From Phycisphaerae bacterium (lineage in GTDB: Bacteria; Planctomycetota; Phycisphaerae; UBA1845), in the NCBI GenBank assembly GCA_013360585.1, contig JABWBH010000015.1, positions 1-64,000 on the forward strand: DNA of 64,000 nt, read 5' to 3'. The notes under the pieces were generated by a model, which made no database searches, had not been told where the DNA came from, and worked only from the letters and a program-made list of their open reading frames with translations. Below are positions 50,935-61,894 of the stretch, in pieces (the first letter of the stretch is position 1; each line of letters begins with the position of its first letter). The position numbers were made by a program, and so were the translations under genes.

Positions 50935-52908
50935 CTAGTCGCGTTCCATCACGTCGCGATAGCGTTCATACAAGGCGCCGTCCCGCCGCTGAAGGTCTTC
51001 CTCATTGCGGAACACACGCGTCACTTCCGAGTCCCCCTTGCGGATCACCACTTCGATCGACCCGTCCGGGTTGACCCGAAAGGACTGCCGCGCCCGTCCC
51101 GCCACCGCTCCATCACGGAGCAGACTGCGATCCTGAAGCATCTCATGCAGCCGGGTCATCGGCTCACGCCACGCCGCCCCGTCGTCGTCAAACCGTTTCC
51201 ACCGCTCCTGAACATCTCGTAATGCGTCCTGCACCGCCTTTTCCGCTTCGGTGAGGCGCTCATGCAGCTCCTGCATGTACTGCGGATCCGCCCCGCCGGA
51301 GCGACCGCCGAAGAACCGGCCCGGCAGACCCTGGCCGTCGGTGTGGACGTGAACGCCCTGACCCTCGAGCAGCTCCGCAGCCTCCGGGTCGCTCTTGCGC
51401 AATTCGTCGCGGTTTGCGTAGGCTGACGTCTTCTCGTCGCCGCTTGCGGATCTGCGCACCACGTGAATCTCGCCGTCGTTTGACTGCTCCACCACGAGGC
51501 TCTCCCCGTCCACCGTCCGCTCGATCCGGATTGACTTGCCCTCATCGCCGAACCAGAACCGCTGAACCGTGCTCTGCCCCTTCGGCAGGTACTTCTTGAA
51601 CACGTCCGGCAGGTCGTCGAGCTCCTTCAGATCCTCGATATCTTCAACGATCCACGCACCCGACGCGTCAGGACGGATGACCCGGCCGCGCACGTTGACG
51701 GAGTCTTCCGCCGTGACATCCGGGGCAAGGTCGTACTTCCAGGAATATTCCGAACGACGTTCCGCAAGTTCCGCGGTCAACGTGTGCGTCTTGCCCCCGC
51801 GATGCACCGTCAGTTCAAGACGATCCCCCGCCTTCATCGCCGACACCTTCTCAACGAAGTCCGCAACGCCCTCGGAGATCGGCTTCCCATCGATTGCCGA
51901 GATCACGTCAAAACGCTCCAGCCCTGCCTTTTCCGCCGGACTGTCTTTGACCACGTTGAGGATCGTCACCCCCTGCCCCGACTCCAGTCCCAGTTGGGCC
52001 GTGATGACATCGGACACATCCCCGAGTTGAACGCCCAGCCACGCCCCGGACGACATGCTCTGCGCCGCATCCGCCTCGCCGACCCGCGTCACCCGCGGCT
52101 GAGCGGCCGCGTCATCGCTCACCGTGACATACGCGAACGCCGGCGTCACCGCCGCACCGGACCCCGACCCCGCCGCAACCGTCGCGCTGTTGAACACCGG
52201 CACGCAGGTCACCACGCTGTTTCCGGTCGCGACCCCTGTGCAGGTCGCGATGCAACAACAACACTTTCCGCAGCAACCCGCCGCCAGACCGCAACCGGCG
52301 GTCGGACCGGAGGTCTTGACCGGCTGCACCGGCGCCCACGCAGCCGCCCCGGCCTGAGGCGAGATCGTGATCGTCTCAAGCGGGTTGGCTGTCGGATGCG
52401 ATGCACACCCTGGGGCGCATCCGGCGTGCCCGGTCGTGACCACTTTGACTTGTGAGGTCTTCTGCGTATCCGCGCAGCAACTCGACCCCGTCGCGGCGTT
52501 TGTCAAACGCGCCGTGGTCGCCGGACCGGAGTCGTTGCAGACCGCCTTGCACGCCTTGCCGTCACACGTGAACGTGCAGACCTTTCCGTCGCAGGTCACC
52601 GTGCAAACCTTGCCGTCGCACGCAGCCGTCCAGACTTTCCCGTCGCACGTCACCGTGCAGACTTTGCCGTCACAGGCGACCGTGCAGACTTTTCCGTCGC
52701 CGCATTGCACCAGCTTGGTGCAGACCCCGATATCCCCTCCCGTCGCGCAGACCTGCACGGTCTGACGCGGGGAACTCGCTGTCGCCTGCGCCGGCGCACA
52801 CGTCACGACGCACGCACCGCCCTTGTATTCCTCAACCAACGCCGACGCCGACGCCGCGCCGGCGACCGCGCTGATGAACCACCCGAATCCCTGCCAAGCC
52901 AGCATCAT
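50935..52908 (-). CDS. Exported PDZ-domain protein with Cys-rich nonapeptide repeats
   Basis: 657 residues. ATG 52908 is chosen because AAAAGGAGT lies just before it; the GTG at 52926 overlaps that site. The signal peptide is LAWQGFGWFISAVAGAASASA. Residues 69-123 are six tandem CDGKVCTVT-like repeats (27 bp each in DNA), and further Cys clusters follow (GCGLAAGCCGKCCCCIATC). A PDZ domain (about 285-380) begins AWLGVQLGDVS and includes VKDSPAEKAGLERFDVISAIDGKPI. The C-terminal half is helical and charged, with many Glu and Arg. The protein is probably periplasmic and redox- or metal-sensitive. It is the third gene of an ECF sigma/anti-sigma operon. Confidence 0.8.
   Translation of the reverse strand: MMLAWQGFGWFISAVAGAASASALVEEYKGGACVVTCAPAQATASSPRQTVQVCATGGDIGVCTKLVQCGDGKVCTVACDGKVCTVTCDGKVWTAACDGKVCTVTCDGKVCTFTCDGKACKAVCNDSGPATTARLTNAATGSSCCADTQKTSQVKVVTTGHAGCAPGCASHPTANPLETITISPQAGAAAWAPVQPVKTSGPTAGCGLAAGCCGKCCCCIATCTGVATGNSVVTCVPVFNSATVAAGSGSGAAVTPAFAYVTVSDDAAAQPRVTRVGEADAAQSMSSGAWLGVQLGDVSDVITAQLGLESGQGVTILNVVKDSPAEKAGLERFDVISAIDGKPISEGVADFVEKVSAMKAGDRLELTVHRGGKTHTLTAELAERRSEYSWKYDLAPDVTAEDSVNVRGRVIRPDASGAWIVEDIEDLKELDDLPDVFKKYLPKGQSTVQRFWFGDEGKSIRIERTVDGESLVVEQSNDGEIHVVRRSASGDEKTSAYANRDELRKSDPEAAELLEGQGVHVHTDGQGLPGRFFGGRSGGADPQYMQELHERLTEAEKAVQDALRDVQERWKRFDDDGAAWREPMTRLHEMLQDRSLLRDGAVAGRARQSFRVNPDGSIEVVIRKGDSEVTRVFRNEEDLQRRDGALYERYRDVMERD
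52540..52704 (-). repeat. 27-bp tandem repeat encoding CDGKVCTVT
   Basis: Six in-frame units, the first one codon longer, encode CGDGKVCTVA, CDGKVCTVT, CDGKVWTAA, CDGKVCTVT, CDGKVCTFT and CDGKACKAV. Only the third unit replaces its second Cys (Trp). The units are diverged at the DNA level but clearly share one ancestor. Confidence 0.85.
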
Positions 52909-52980
52909 GATTCGACTCCTTTTCACTAACTCGCCGCCCGCCCCGCAGATTCCTTAACACCCGGCGTCCCGACGCCCTTC

Positions 52981-53601
52981 TCAAACACCGTCCTGACGAC
53001 CTGCTCGCTCACGACCGACGCCCTGTCCTTCCACCGCCCTCGTGCGATTCAGCTCGAGAATGTAATACCGTCCGTCCTTGCCGATCACGCCGATGACGTC
53101 CCGCTGTGTGTCGCGCCGTTGAATATGCCCCGGCGCCGTGCTCACCGGCTGATTGAAGGTCATTCCCGCGCTCGGCGATCGGAAAATCCCGTCGCGCCCG
53201 TCCACGCCCCCGGTCGCGGGGTTCGACGTCCCGCCGGGGGGGGCGGGCATCGCCACCGCCATCAGAAGCGCCGCCGCCGCGGACAGGGGCACAAACCACT
53301 GCTCCACCCGCCGCCACCAAGACACCCGCACGCCTCGGCGCCGCGCTTCCGCACGGTTCGCCGCCGAACACGGATCAATTCCGGCCGCCCCAGCTTCGCC
53401 CGCCAGCCTCGCGGGTTTCGACAGCAACTCGCCCAGCGACTCTCCGGCGAGACGGCTGATCTCCGCATACGCCTCATGAACGCGCCGAAGCTCAGGATCT
53501 TTCAGCAGATCCCGGTTCAGCAACAGGGACTCCTCATCCCCCAGCTCGCCGTGAATCTCCCGGACGATCCGCAATTCGTCATGTTCGTCCAAGGGTCTCA
53601 T
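52981..53601 (-). CDS. Membrane anti-sigma-like protein
   Basis: 206 residues. The N-terminus (LDEHDELRIVREIHGELGDEESLLLNRDLLKDPELRRVHEAYAEI) resembles the sigma-binding helices of planctomycete anti-sigma factors, though without a zinc-binding HxxxCxxC. One transmembrane helix (QWFVPLSAAAALLMAVAM) leads to a short exported domain (GGVDGRDGIFRSPSAGMTFNQPVSTAPGHIQRRD). The start overlaps the sigma stop (ATGA). Presumably it holds the sigma factor inactive until a signal. Confidence 0.72.
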   Translation of the reverse strand: MRPLDEHDELRIVREIHGELGDEESLLLNRDLLKDPELRRVHEAYAEISRLAGESLGELLSKPARLAGEAGAAGIDPCSAANRAEARRRGVRVSWWRRVEQWFVPLSAAAALLMAVAMPAPPGGTSNPATGGVDGRDGIFRSPSAGMTFNQPVSTAPGHIQRRDTQRDVIGVIGKDGRYYILELNRTRAVEGQGVGRERAGRQDGV

Positions 53602-54179
53602 GTTGAATCATCCCCCTGACTCGCAAGGGCCTGACGCATCATCCTCATCGCCCGCACCAGCCTCGTCTCCACCGAATCCACCGGCATATCCATCACATCC
53701 GCGATCTGCCGGTACGACCAGCCCTCCAGATGCCGCAGCACAAAAGGCTCCCGGTAAAGCGGAGGCAGCGACTCGATCGCCTGCAAGACACGCTCCTGTC
53801 GCTCGTGGCGCTCCAGGTTTCGCGCCGGGTCGATCTCGCGTGGGTCCGGCGGTTCATCCACCCCCGCGCTGACCTGACCTCGCCGACGCCGCGTCGTATC
53901 TCGACCCGCGTCCAACGCCGCGTGGCGCGCGATCGAGTACAACCACGTCTTCCATCGCTGAGGGTCGTTCAGCGTGTCAATCCGCTGCCAGACCGCCATC
54001 CACACCTGCTGAACCACGTCATCGACGCGATCCTTGTCCCCCAGCACCGCGTACACCACGCCGCGGACCCACCGGCTGTTCCGCTGCACCCACTCTGAAA
54101 ACGCCGACGGATCGCGCGCGCGAACCGCTTCAACCAGCGCCGTCTGCGCATTCTCCAGCGTTCGAACCGGCATGCCCAT
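53598..54179 (-). CDS. ECF-type RNA polymerase sigma factor
   Basis: 193 residues. Sigma-2 region (FSEWVQRNSRWVRGVVYAVLGDKDRVDDVVQQVWMAVWQRIDTLNDPQRWKTWLYSIARHAALDAGR) and sigma-4 helix-turn-helix (LPPLYREPFVLRHLEGWSYRQIADVMDMPVDSVETRLVRAMRMMRQAL) are complete. An Arg-rich linker with a Pro/Asp stretch joins them. The ribosome site AAGGGAAG lies 1-8 bases before the ATG. It is coupled to the anti-sigma gene and precedes the PDZ gene, so these three form a regulatory unit. Confidence 0.92.
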   Translation of the reverse strand: MGMPVRTLENAQTALVEAVRARDPSAFSEWVQRNSRWVRGVVYAVLGDKDRVDDVVQQVWMAVWQRIDTLNDPQRWKTWLYSIARHAALDAGRDTTRRRRGQVSAGVDEPPDPREIDPARNLERHERQERVLQAIESLPPLYREPFVLRHLEGWSYRQIADVMDMPVDSVETRLVRAMRMMRQALASQGDDST

Positions 54180-54434
54180 CTTCCCTTAATGACGAACTGC
54201 ACGACGCCGTCCTGTCAGGGCGCCTGCGTCCCGCTTCGCGGAACCCGGTTCCGCCGCCGACACGTCCTCTTAAAACGACCCGCGTCCGCGGATGTGGACC
54301 GCCCCGAAAGGATGTCGGTGAATTCCGCCGTCCGGGAATCTTAACGCCCCGGTAGGTCCGCCCGCGCATGCAAACCCGGTGGCGTGCGGGTCTGCCGTCG
54401 CCGGGCACACGCCTCGGCGCTGTGCAATACCAGA

Positions 54435-54917
54435 TCAGGGCGTCGTCTCGATCACCTTCCGACCAGATCGCGCCAGGGCGGCGGCAAGGGCGTCTTCCGT
54501 CATCCAGGTGACCACCACGCGATCGTCCTGCCAGGATACGACCGCCCGACCGTCACGGTGCAGGAAGCACGCGACCGGAACCGTGCAGGCAAGAATCAGG
54601 TCTGAACCGGAGCCGGAGCCCGTCTCGGCGATGACCGGAAGGAGCCGCCAACCCCGTGGTTCATTGATGCCGGCCAGCACCGACGCCGTGATCTCCGGAG
54701 GGGTTCCGCCTTCCGGAACGTGAGAAACGAGGTAATCGACAAGACGCTCCGCCGAGTCCACCGCCGTGCGCTGCCGACGATGATCCGTCGTGTAAAGCAG
54801 CAACAGCGCAAACCCCGACAGCCCGACTCCAAGCAGGACCGCCGCACGCGTTGTTCGAACACGATGCCTCTGAGGAAGGTCCGGCGCGGATTCCGGTGGA
54901 CCGGTCGGGCGGGTCAT
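54435..54917 (-). CDS. Single-pass membrane hypothetical protein
   Basis: 160 residues from ATG 54917; a TTG at 54980 overlapping the FHA stop is possible and would couple the two genes. One transmembrane helix (AAVLLGVGLSGFALLLLYTT) follows a short charged N-terminus. The exported part has an acidic/basic mixed sequence with beta strands (LILACTVPVACFLHRDGRAVVSWQDDRVVVTWM). No family is recognised. Likely co-transcribed with the FHA gene. Confidence 0.55.
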   Translation of the reverse strand: MTRPTGPPESAPDLPQRHRVRTTRAAVLLGVGLSGFALLLLYTTDHRRQRTAVDSAERLVDYLVSHVPEGGTPPEITASVLAGINEPRGWRLLPVIAETGSGSGSDLILACTVPVACFLHRDGRAVVSWQDDRVVVTWMTEDALAAALARSGRKVIETTP

Positions 54918-54976
54918 GAACTGCGAAATCCTCTCTCCGCGCCCCGCTCGGAAAACGAGAACCCGCGAGGCGCGGT

Positions 54977-55471
54977 TCAAAGCTTCTCGTCTTCGTCCGG
55001 TTCGATCGAAGTCTGATCGGCGCTCGACGCCAACGCCTCCAGTGCGGCGATCGGATCCATCTCGTCGTCACTCGACAAAACGTGCTCGGAGGTTCGGATC
55101 GACGGTCCGGCTCCCGCGGCGGCCCGGCTTCGCGCCATCAATTGCTCCCGGATGTCCTTCAGTTCTTCGTCGTCCGGCTCGCCGTTAACCTGCACCGTGA
55201 ACGTCACCGGTCCGATCGTGATGAAGTCGCCGGGCTCGCAGTCCTCCTCGGTGACGCGCTGGTAATTGAGGAACGTTCCGTTTGCGGCGCCGAGGTCGCG
55301 GATCGTGCATCCGTCCTCGTCTGCGATCACTTCAGCGTGAAGTCGAGAGACCTCCGAGGAAGGAATGCGGATATCGCAGTCGGTCTTGCGCCCGATCGTG
55401 TTCGGACCCGTCTTCAGCGGAAAGTCCCGCCGCGTCCCCGACTTGTCGAACATCACCAGCGTGACGCTCAT
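54977..55471 (-). CDS. FHA-domain protein
   Basis: 164 residues from ATG 55471; the track's start at 55540 adds an Arg-rich stretch. An FHA fold covers residues 1-95 with the conserved Gly-Arg (TIGRKTDCDIRI), Ser (SSEVSRLHAEV) and Asn (GAANGTFLN), which bind phosphothreonine. The C-terminus is acidic and disordered. It probably recognises a phosphorylated partner from a Ser/Thr kinase pathway; no kinase is in the window. Confidence 0.9.
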   Translation of the reverse strand: MSVTLVMFDKSGTRRDFPLKTGPNTIGRKTDCDIRIPSSEVSRLHAEVIADEDGCTIRDLGAANGTFLNYQRVTEEDCEPGDFITIGPVTFTVQVNGEPDDEELKDIREQLMARSRAAAGAGPSIRTSEHVLSSDDEMDPIAALEALASSADQTSIEPDEDEKL

Positions 55472-55646
55472 CGACCCAGACCTTTCCGAAAACTCCGCCC
55501 TGGCGCGCCTCGCACAACGCCGGCGCCAAGCCGCAAGCATATCCTGGACCCGTTGAAATAATATACACGCCGCCTAACCGGAGCAACCGATCACCGCCCA
55601 CGGCACGGCCTGCAACGCCCCGCCCCGCCCACCCCACACCCACGCG

Positions 55647-57425
55647 TCACCCGCCCCCATCGAGCCCTGCTGGATCAGCGACCCGCTCGAACGCCGCAAG
55701 AAAGTAAGAGAGCCCCGGATAGTCGTGGCGAAACACCCGTGCCGCGCCCGTGACGCACGCCAGCCGCTCCAGCAGGTCCGCCTCCTCTGCCGGCTCGCGA
55801 GGATGTGCGTACCAGACCAGGAACGCCGGATCCTCAATCAAACGCTCCTCGATCGGCGTAAAAGGCTTGAGGTTTCGAAAATCATCCTCGCCTCCCGGAC
55901 GCAACGGCGCCTGAAGCGTCAGGATCAGGAACCGCGGGCGCTGGTCAAAGACGTACCCCGGGTCGAAACTCTTGCACAAAAACGGACCGGGAGCATGCGC
56001 AATTGTCCGATCCGTAAGACCCGTAATATCGAGAATACGCAGGTCGGGATTCAGGAAACCAACCAGGCCGATGTCCATCAACGCCACGACATCCCCCGAA
56101 CGCGCCGAGCTTAAGAGCCACGCCGCCAGTTCCGCATGCCCCTTCCGGTATCCCTCCGCACGGACCCGGATCTCACCCAGGTCGCGCGACACCGCCTCCC
56201 CCTGCGCCGACCACAACCACGCGGTGCATGCCGCCAGCGCCCCCAGCCCCCACGCCGACGCACGCCGCACCGCAAAACTCGCACAAATCCCCGCCGCCGA
56301 CGCAACGCCCGCCGCCGATGCCGCCGGAACATAAGGGGCGAGAAGCCGGTAACCCGGCATCCAGTCCGGTCCGGTGAAGAACACGGCTGCAACGCCGAAC
56401 ACCGTCACGCACGCAGCAGGCGCCGCGATCATCACGGCGCGAGTCGGGCACACCGCTACCTCCACCGCTCGCGCTTCTTCGGTCCGGTCGGTCGCCTCAC
56501 GGCGCAGGCGAACGACAATCCACATCAGAAGCGGCGCGGCGGCCGGAAGGAGGAGTCGAAAAACCGCGGACAGAGTGTCCCTTGCCCCGAGGTGATTCCT
56601 CGCGAAGCCCAGAAGGTACCCCCCCGGTGTCCTTTCAGGCATACCCCCGGATTTCGCGTAATACGTGTTCGGCAGAAGCTCCCCGTCATAAAGGATCATG
56701 CGCAGCGCCAGGTGCGCCGCAACCACGCCTGCGACGATCAGCCCGTCGCGCTTCAACGCCCGTCGCCGCGCCGCATCATGCCGGCCCCCGGCGAGAAACT
56801 CCGCCCCCGCCGCCACGACGAACACCACCACGCCTTCAGGACGGGTCAGCGCCGCCAGCGCAAAGAGCACTCCCGTCCACCGCCGTCCCCGTCCGACGGC
56901 CTCTCCCGCCATCGCCGCCAGTCCGGCCGTCACCAGCGCCGCGAACAACGTCGTTTCAAGCCCCGTCGTGCTGTTGAGCAGGAACGCGCCGTTGATCGCC
57001 GTCAGCAGGGACGCCGCAGATCCGAAAAGCACGCAACTCGTCCGGCTGAAGACGCTCCTGGGAAGTTCCGCAAGCATCCGCCGCGCCAACACACCCGCCG
57101 CCAGCACCGCCGCACACCCGCTCAGAACACCGAGTCCTTTCGCCGCCGGCAGCACGGCGTCATCCCCGGCGATGCGCCAGACCAGCGCCATCAGCGGGAC
57201 CATCAAGGGGTTGGTGTACCCCTCGACAGGCTCCCCGACGTTGAAATACGGACCGCGCCCCAGGGCGAGGAACTTCGCGTAACGGAACGTGATGAATGCG
57301 TCGTCGTTGATCTGCGGCAGGAACGGGCGGACCAGCGCCAGGTAGGTCGCCAACGCGACGATCGCGGACATCCACGCCGCGATCCGATCGCGGTGTCGCT
57401 GCGGCGCCTCCTTCAACTCAGGCAC
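55647..57425 (-). CDS. Polytopic membrane glycosyltransferase-like protein
   Basis: 592 residues from GTG 57425, which has the ribosome site GGGAGG; the longer track frame would overlap the helicase gene. About ten hydrophobic helices and an early acidic loop ([36 protein letters not shown]) resemble GT39-like or related polyprenyl-phosphate sugar transferases. A charged C-terminal soluble part ([37 protein letters not shown]) is shared in style with other bacterial membrane GTs. Donor and acceptor are unknown. The downstream end falls just before the FHA pair. Confidence 0.65.
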   Translation of the reverse strand: MPELKEAPQRHRDRIAAWMSAIVALATYLALVRPFLPQINDDAFITFRYAKFLALGRGPYFNVGEPVEGYTNPLMVPLMALVWRIAGDDAVLPAAKGLGVLSGCAAVLAAGVLARRMLAELPRSVFSRTSCVLFGSAASLLTAINGAFLLNSTTGLETTLFAALVTAGLAAMAGEAVGRGRRWTGVLFALAALTRPEGVVVFVVAAGAEFLAGGRHDAARRRALKRDGLIVAGVVAAHLALRMILYDGELLPNTYYAKSGGMPERTPGGYLLGFARNHLGARDTLSAVFRLLLPAAAPLLMWIVVRLRREATDRTEEARAVEVAVCPTRAVMIAAPAACVTVFGVAAVFFTGPDWMPGYRLLAPYVPAASAAGVASAAGICASFAVRRASAWGLGALAACTAWLWSAQGEAVSRDLGEIRVRAEGYRKGHAELAAWLLSSARSGDVVALMDIGLVGFLNPDLRILDITGLTDRTIAHAPGPFLCKSFDPGYVFDQRPRFLILTLQAPLRPGGEDDFRNLKPFTPIEERLIEDPAFLVWYAHPREPAEEADLLERLACVTGAARVFRHDYPGLSYFLAAFERVADPAGLDGGG

Positions 57426-57465
57426 GTTCCTGCCTCCCGCACCCGAGACCCGCGCGTAGCCCGTC

Positions 57466-58785
57466 TTACAGACGGCGCCGCCGCCGCATCGGCGTAAACC
57501 TTGCTCCGAGCGTCTGCTGGGGCGCAGCCGGCTCAGGCGCCGCGGGTGTCGCCGCGTTCGCTCCGACGGGTTCGGACCGACCGCCGCCACGGTCCGGCGC
57601 TTGCGAAGACGCGCCCCGCCCCCCGGTCATGCCGTCCCGCGGCGCGCTGGGCACAAAGCCTTCCACGCTGTGATCCGGGATCATTTTGTTGATGAATTTC
57701 TCGATCTCGGTGAGTTGCTTGCCCTCTTCCGGCGTAACCAGCGTCACGGCCTTTCCGGCGCGCCCCATCCTCGCGGTCCGCCCGATCCGGTGAACATACG
57801 TCTCCGCATAATCCGGAATATCGTAATTGATGACGTGGGAGACGCCTTCGACGTCGATCCCCCGCGCCGCAAGGTCCGTCGCCACCAGCAGGCGGATCGA
57901 TCCACTACGAAACCCTTCCATCACCTGCTCGCGCTTCCGCTGGACCAGATCGCTGTGAATCTCCGCCGCGCTGATTCCCGACTTCGTCAGTCGTGCGGTC
58001 ACCCGGCTCGCCTCGCGCTTCGTGTTTGTGAAGATGATCGTCCGCTCGACGCCCTCGCGCTCCAGCAGCATCTTCAGCAGCCGCAGCTTGTCATGACGCG
58101 GAACCGTCACGTAGCACTGATCCACTTTGTCCACCGTCAGCTCGTCCTGCGAGACGTTGATCTCAAGCGGCAGGCTCGTGAACTGCTGGATCAGCCGGCG
58201 GATCGGCTCGTCGATCGTCGCCGACGTGAAGATCGTCTGATGTCGCGTGTGAATCGACCGGAGGATCTTCCGGATGTCGTCCCGGAAACCGATGTCCAGC
58301 ATCCGGTCCACTTCGTCCAGGATGACCGTGGTCAGCTTCGTCAGCGTCAGGTCGCCACGACCCATGAAATCCATCGTCCGCCCGGGCGTGCCGACCACGA
58401 ACTCCGGACCTTCCCTCAGGCGGCTGCTTTGCGCCCGGATCTTGCTTCCGCCGTAAACCCCTTCCGATTTGAGTTTCGTGAAATGCGCCAGGCGGCGGAC
58501 CTCCTCCACCACCTGAACCGCAAGCTCCCGGGTCGGCACGAGGCACAAGACCTGAAACGGAATACCGGGCGTCAGACGCTGAAGCGTGGGCAGGGCGAAC
58601 GCCAGCGTTTTTCCGGTTCCGGTGCGGGCCTGTCCCACGACGTCCCGTCCCTCCAGAACAGGCGGAATCATCGCCGTCTGGATGTCGGTGGGCGTGTCAA
58701 ACCCAAGACGCTGAAGCGCTTCCAGAAACGGTCCCTTGATGCCCAGATCGGCAAACGCCGACGCTTCGTGCTTGTTTCGCCGCAT
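57466..58785 (-). CDS. DEAD-box RNA helicase with DEVD motif II
   Basis: 439 residues from ATG 58785. All helicase motifs are present: Q motif ([17 protein letters not shown]), I ARTGTGKT, Ia PTRELA, Ib [14 protein letters not shown] (instead of DEAD), [40 protein letters not shown]. The C-terminal about 60 residues are Gly/Pro/Ala-rich and end in a basic RRRRRL cluster, likely for RNA binding. It probably unwinds RNA in ribosome assembly or decay. The gene is followed 40 bases later by the glycosyltransferase-like gene. Confidence 0.93.
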   Translation of the reverse strand: MRRNKHEASAFADLGIKGPFLEALQRLGFDTPTDIQTAMIPPVLEGRDVVGQARTGTGKTLAFALPTLQRLTPGIPFQVLCLVPTRELAVQVVEEVRRLAHFTKLKSEGVYGGSKIRAQSSRLREGPEFVVGTPGRTMDFMGRGDLTLTKLTTVILDEVDRMLDIGFRDDIRKILRSIHTRHQTIFTSATIDEPIRRLIQQFTSLPLEINVSQDELTVDKVDQCYVTVPRHDKLRLLKMLLEREGVERTIIFTNTKREASRVTARLTKSGISAAEIHSDLVQRKREQVMEGFRSGSIRLLVATDLAARGIDVEGVSHVINYDIPDYAETYVHRIGRTARMGRAGKAVTLVTPEEGKQLTEIEKFINKMIPDHSVEGFVPSAPRDGMTGGRGASSQAPDRGGGRSEPVGANAATPAAPEPAAPQQTLGARFTPMRRRRRL

Positions 58786-58945
58786 TGAATCCTTTCGCCC
58801 GATCTTGCTGACGCCAACCACCAGAATATATCGCGTTCACCCCGGGTTTCAACGCAGCCCCGACGTCAGTGCGACCCGCCCTATCCCGATGCGGCAGCAG
58901 AATTTGAGATTCTCACGAGTCTGATGCGGCAGTACACTGGCTCGA

Positions 58946-59842
58946 ATGTCGCGGCTGGTGACGCATCAGGTCGGTAATCTGCGGATCGAGGGCTTCTCCC
59001 TCGCGGGGGAGGAGACCGTGCTGATCGTCCCGGAACTGAACGTCTGCTTCGACCCCGGCCGCGCCCCGCGAGAGATCATTGCGATCGACAACGTATGCCT
59101 CACCCACGGTCACATGGACCACGCCGCGGGGATCGCTTACTACCTGTCGCAGCGCAATTTCGTTGGCATCGCCGCCGGCCGCGTCATCGTCCACCGGGAT
59201 CTGGCCCAGCCCATCCAGCGCCTGATGGCGGTCTGGGCGGACATCGAAGGACACCCGACGCCCGGGGAGGTTGTCGGTGTTCAGCCGCTGGAGGACGTGC
59301 CGCTTCGACGGGATCTGGTGGTCCGCCCGTTTTCGGTCAATCATGATCGCTGCTCGCTGGGCTTCTCCGTCATTGAGCGAAGGCACAAGCTCAAGGCGGA
59401 GTATTCGGGCAAAACCGGTCCGGAACTCGTGGCGCTGAAGCGCCAGGGCGTGACGATCGACGAGTGGCGCGAAATCACGCTGGTGACGTGCTCGGGCGAC
59501 ACGGCCCTGGGGCGTTGGCTGGAGCACGCTTTCGTGCGGCACACAGAGGTGCTGCTGGTGGAATGCACGTTTATCGACGAGGACCACGTTGATCGGGCCC
59601 GCGGCGGGAGGCATATCCACGTCCGCGACCTGTCGAAGATTGTCGACGCCGTCCCCGATGCGCGCATCGTGCTGACGCACCTTTCACGCCGCACGGACCT
59701 TCGTCGCGCCAAGGAGGTCGTCCAGCGGTTCGTGGGCAAGAGCGCGATGGAGCGGATACTGTTTCTGATGGATCGCCCGCCGAAAGGGCGCCCGCAGCCG
59801 CGGGATGGCGCCGCCTCCCGGGAAACCCCCGTGTCCCAGTGA
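58946..59842 (+). CDS. Metallo-beta-lactamase fold protein, RNase Z-like
   Basis: 298 residues. The metal motif [10 protein letters not shown] (HxHxDH) is near residue 55, and [17 protein letters not shown] and [11 protein letters not shown] supply the later Asp and His. [13 protein letters not shown] near residue 250 is the last His region. This is the layout of RNase Z/ElaC-type or related hydrolases. It lacks the extra domain of long RNase Z, and a different hydrolase role cannot be excluded. Divergent from the helicase gene. Confidence 0.8.
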   Translation: MSRLVTHQVGNLRIEGFSLAGEETVLIVPELNVCFDPGRAPREIIAIDNVCLTHGHMDHAAGIAYYLSQRNFVGIAAGRVIVHRDLAQPIQRLMAVWADIEGHPTPGEVVGVQPLEDVPLRRDLVVRPFSVNHDRCSLGFSVIERRHKLKAEYSGKTGPELVALKRQGVTIDEWREITLVTCSGDTALGRWLEHAFVRHTEVLLVECTFIDEDHVDRARGGRHIHVRDLSKIVDAVPDARIVLTHLSRRTDLRRAKEVVQRFVGKSAMERILFLMDRPPKGRPQPRDGAASRETPVSQ

Positions 59843-59966
59843 GCAGTTCGGGAGCGATCGGACAATGACGCGCTCGGGCGCGGGTTGCGGGCGGGCGTCC
59901 GCCGGGGTAGCTTTCGGCCTTTCTTTCCCGCGTAAGAGGCGCGAGGCGGGTCGGGGAGCGGTAAGC

Positions 59967-61562
59967 GTGGCGAAGGATGGAAACGTTGCGGCATCCGCGG
60001 GACTGGCGCGGATCGGCCTGACGCGGACGGGCGAAATCCTCAGCAATCTGCCGGTGGCGGAATTGTATGAGCGAGCGCTGACGGGCGGGGAGGGTCTGCT
60101 GGCCTCTAACGGGGCGCTGGTCTGCTCCACCGGCGCGCACACCGGCCGGTCCCCGGGCGACAAGTACACGGTCGAGGAGCCAACCACCCGCGAGGCGATC
60201 TGGTGGGGGCCGAACCGGGCGCTTTCAGAGGCCTCGTTCGACCGCCTTCACCGTCGGATCGTCGATCACTACGCCTCGCGGCGCGTCTACGTCCGGGATT
60301 TGTACGCGGGAGCGGACCCGCGCCACCGCCTGAACGTGCGCGTCGTGACGGAAACGGCGTGGCACGGGCTTTTTGCAAACCAGCTTTTCATCCGCCCCGA
60401 GCGCACCGAACTTGAGGGATTTGAGCCTGACTTCACGATCCTGAATGCGCCAACGTGCCTCGCGGATCCGCAGACGGACGGAACGCGCTCGTCCACGTTC
60501 GTCGTGATTCACTTTGCCCGCCGTCTTGTCCTGATCGGGGGGACGGCCTACGCCGGCGAAATCAAGAAGAGCATCTTCACGGTGATGAACTACCTGCTGC
60601 CGGTCAAAGGCGTGCTGAGCATGCACTGCTCCGCCAACGTCGGGGCGGCGGGCGACACGGCGCTCTTCTTCGGCCTGTCGGGGACGGGGAAGACGACGCT
60701 CTCGGCCGATCCGCAGCGCCGCCTGATCGGCGATGATGAGCACGGCTGGAGCGACGACGGCGTCTTCAACATCGAGGGCGGCTGCTACGCGAAGTGCATC
60801 CGGCTCTCACGGGAGCACGAGCCCCAGATTTACGCGGCGATCCGTTACGGCGCCGTGTTGGAGAACGTGGCGCTCGACCCGCAAACGCGCGAGCCGGATT
60901 ATGACTCGCAGGAGCGGACGGAGAACACCCGCGCCGCCTACCCGCTTACGTACATCGACAACGCCGTGATCCCCAGCGTCGGTCCGCATCCGAAGCACGT
61001 CGTCTTCCTGACCTGTGATGCTTTCGGTGTGCTGCCGCCGATTGCACGGTTGACGCCGGCGCAGACGATGTATCACTTCATCAGCGGTTACACGGCGAAG
61101 GTCGCGGGGACGGAGCGGGGCGTGACCGAACCGCAGGCGACGTTCAGCACCTGCTTCGGCGCGCCGTTCCTTCCTCTGCCTCCGATGCGTTACGCGACGA
61201 TGCTCTCGGAGCGCGTGCGGCGGCACGGGGCGCGTTGCTGGCTGGTGAACACCGGGTGGAACGGCGGTCCGCACGGCGTCGGAAAGCGCATGAGCCTGCG
61301 ACATACGCGGGCGATGATCCGCGCGGCCCTGAGCGGAGAGCTGGAGCGCGTCGCCTTCGAGGCGGATCCGGTGTTCGGCATCGAAGTGCCGACCTCCTGC
61401 CCCCACGTTCCGCCGGAGGTTCTTCGACCACGGCAAACCTGGTTCGACCCGGCGGCTTACGACGCCCAGGCCGCGCACCTCGCCCGGCTTTTTGTCGACA
61501 ACATCCGCAAGTTCGAGGGCATCTCCGCCGAGGTCCGGTCGGCCGGTCCTCGAACTGAGTAA
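59967..61562 (+). CDS. pckA: Phosphoenolpyruvate carboxykinase (ATP)
   Basis: Converts oxaloacetate and ATP to phosphoenolpyruvate, the entry step of gluconeogenesis. 531 residues from GTG 59967, which has a GGGAG site; the track's 59805 start overlaps the previous gene. Seen: [15 protein letters not shown], the kinase P-loop [38 protein letters not shown], and [22 protein letters not shown] with [12 protein letters not shown]. It belongs to the ATP-dependent bacterial type. A short gap to the upstream gene allows read-through but is not proof. Confidence 0.96.
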   Translation: MAKDGNVAASAGLARIGLTRTGEILSNLPVAELYERALTGGEGLLASNGALVCSTGAHTGRSPGDKYTVEEPTTREAIWWGPNRALSEASFDRLHRRIVDHYASRRVYVRDLYAGADPRHRLNVRVVTETAWHGLFANQLFIRPERTELEGFEPDFTILNAPTCLADPQTDGTRSSTFVVIHFARRLVLIGGTAYAGEIKKSIFTVMNYLLPVKGVLSMHCSANVGAAGDTALFFGLSGTGKTTLSADPQRRLIGDDEHGWSDDGVFNIEGGCYAKCIRLSREHEPQIYAAIRYGAVLENVALDPQTREPDYDSQERTENTRAAYPLTYIDNAVIPSVGPHPKHVVFLTCDAFGVLPPIARLTPAQTMYHFISGYTAKVAGTERGVTEPQATFSTCFGAPFLPLPPMRYATMLSERVRRHGARCWLVNTGWNGGPHGVGKRMSLRHTRAMIRAALSGELERVAFEADPVFGIEVPTSCPHVPPEVLRPRQTWFDPAAYDAQAAHLARLFVDNIRKFEGISAEVRSAGPRTE

Positions 61563-61894
61563 GTTCGGTGTGTCAGAGCAGGCCCGCGTCCGCAAGGCGG
61601 TACTTGTTAACTGAGCCGCATCGAAGAAAGCGCTTTTTTCGCGCCCTTCTTCGGACGGTTTTATGCAACATCCTGATCTAAAATCAAAGCTTTATTAATT
61701 GAAACTACGCCGTCATTGCCTGGAGTTTCAAGGTCTCGGCGGGCAGAAGAGAAGAAGCGCTTCTCGCAAGCACGGCTCGGTTTCATCACAGCGACAAATC
61801 CCTTCCGGCTCGGTTCTGGCGCGTTTCAGCGGAATCAGACCCGTCGCCGCGCGAACAAAGCGGGGAGAGGTTCGTATGTCTACAATGTGGGTGC
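61563..61894. other. Intergenic region between pckA and the second ECF sigma gene
   Basis: 332 bases, notably A/T-rich at 61660-61710 (CTAAAATCAAAGCTTTATTAATTGAAAC), which may hold a promoter of the sigma gene. No convincing gene was found. Confidence 0.4.
61622..61653 (+). terminator. Candidate terminator after pckA
   Basis: An imperfect hairpin pairs CGAAGAA/TTCTTCG and then GCGC/GCGC around a T-run. It lies 60 bases beyond the pckA stop and is followed by GGTTTTATG. Confidence 0.35.

Noticed and set aside
52540-52704. Possible CRISPR-like array from evenly spaced repeats
   Set aside because: The repeats are contiguous, 27 bp long without spacers, and in frame within a clear protein-coding gene.
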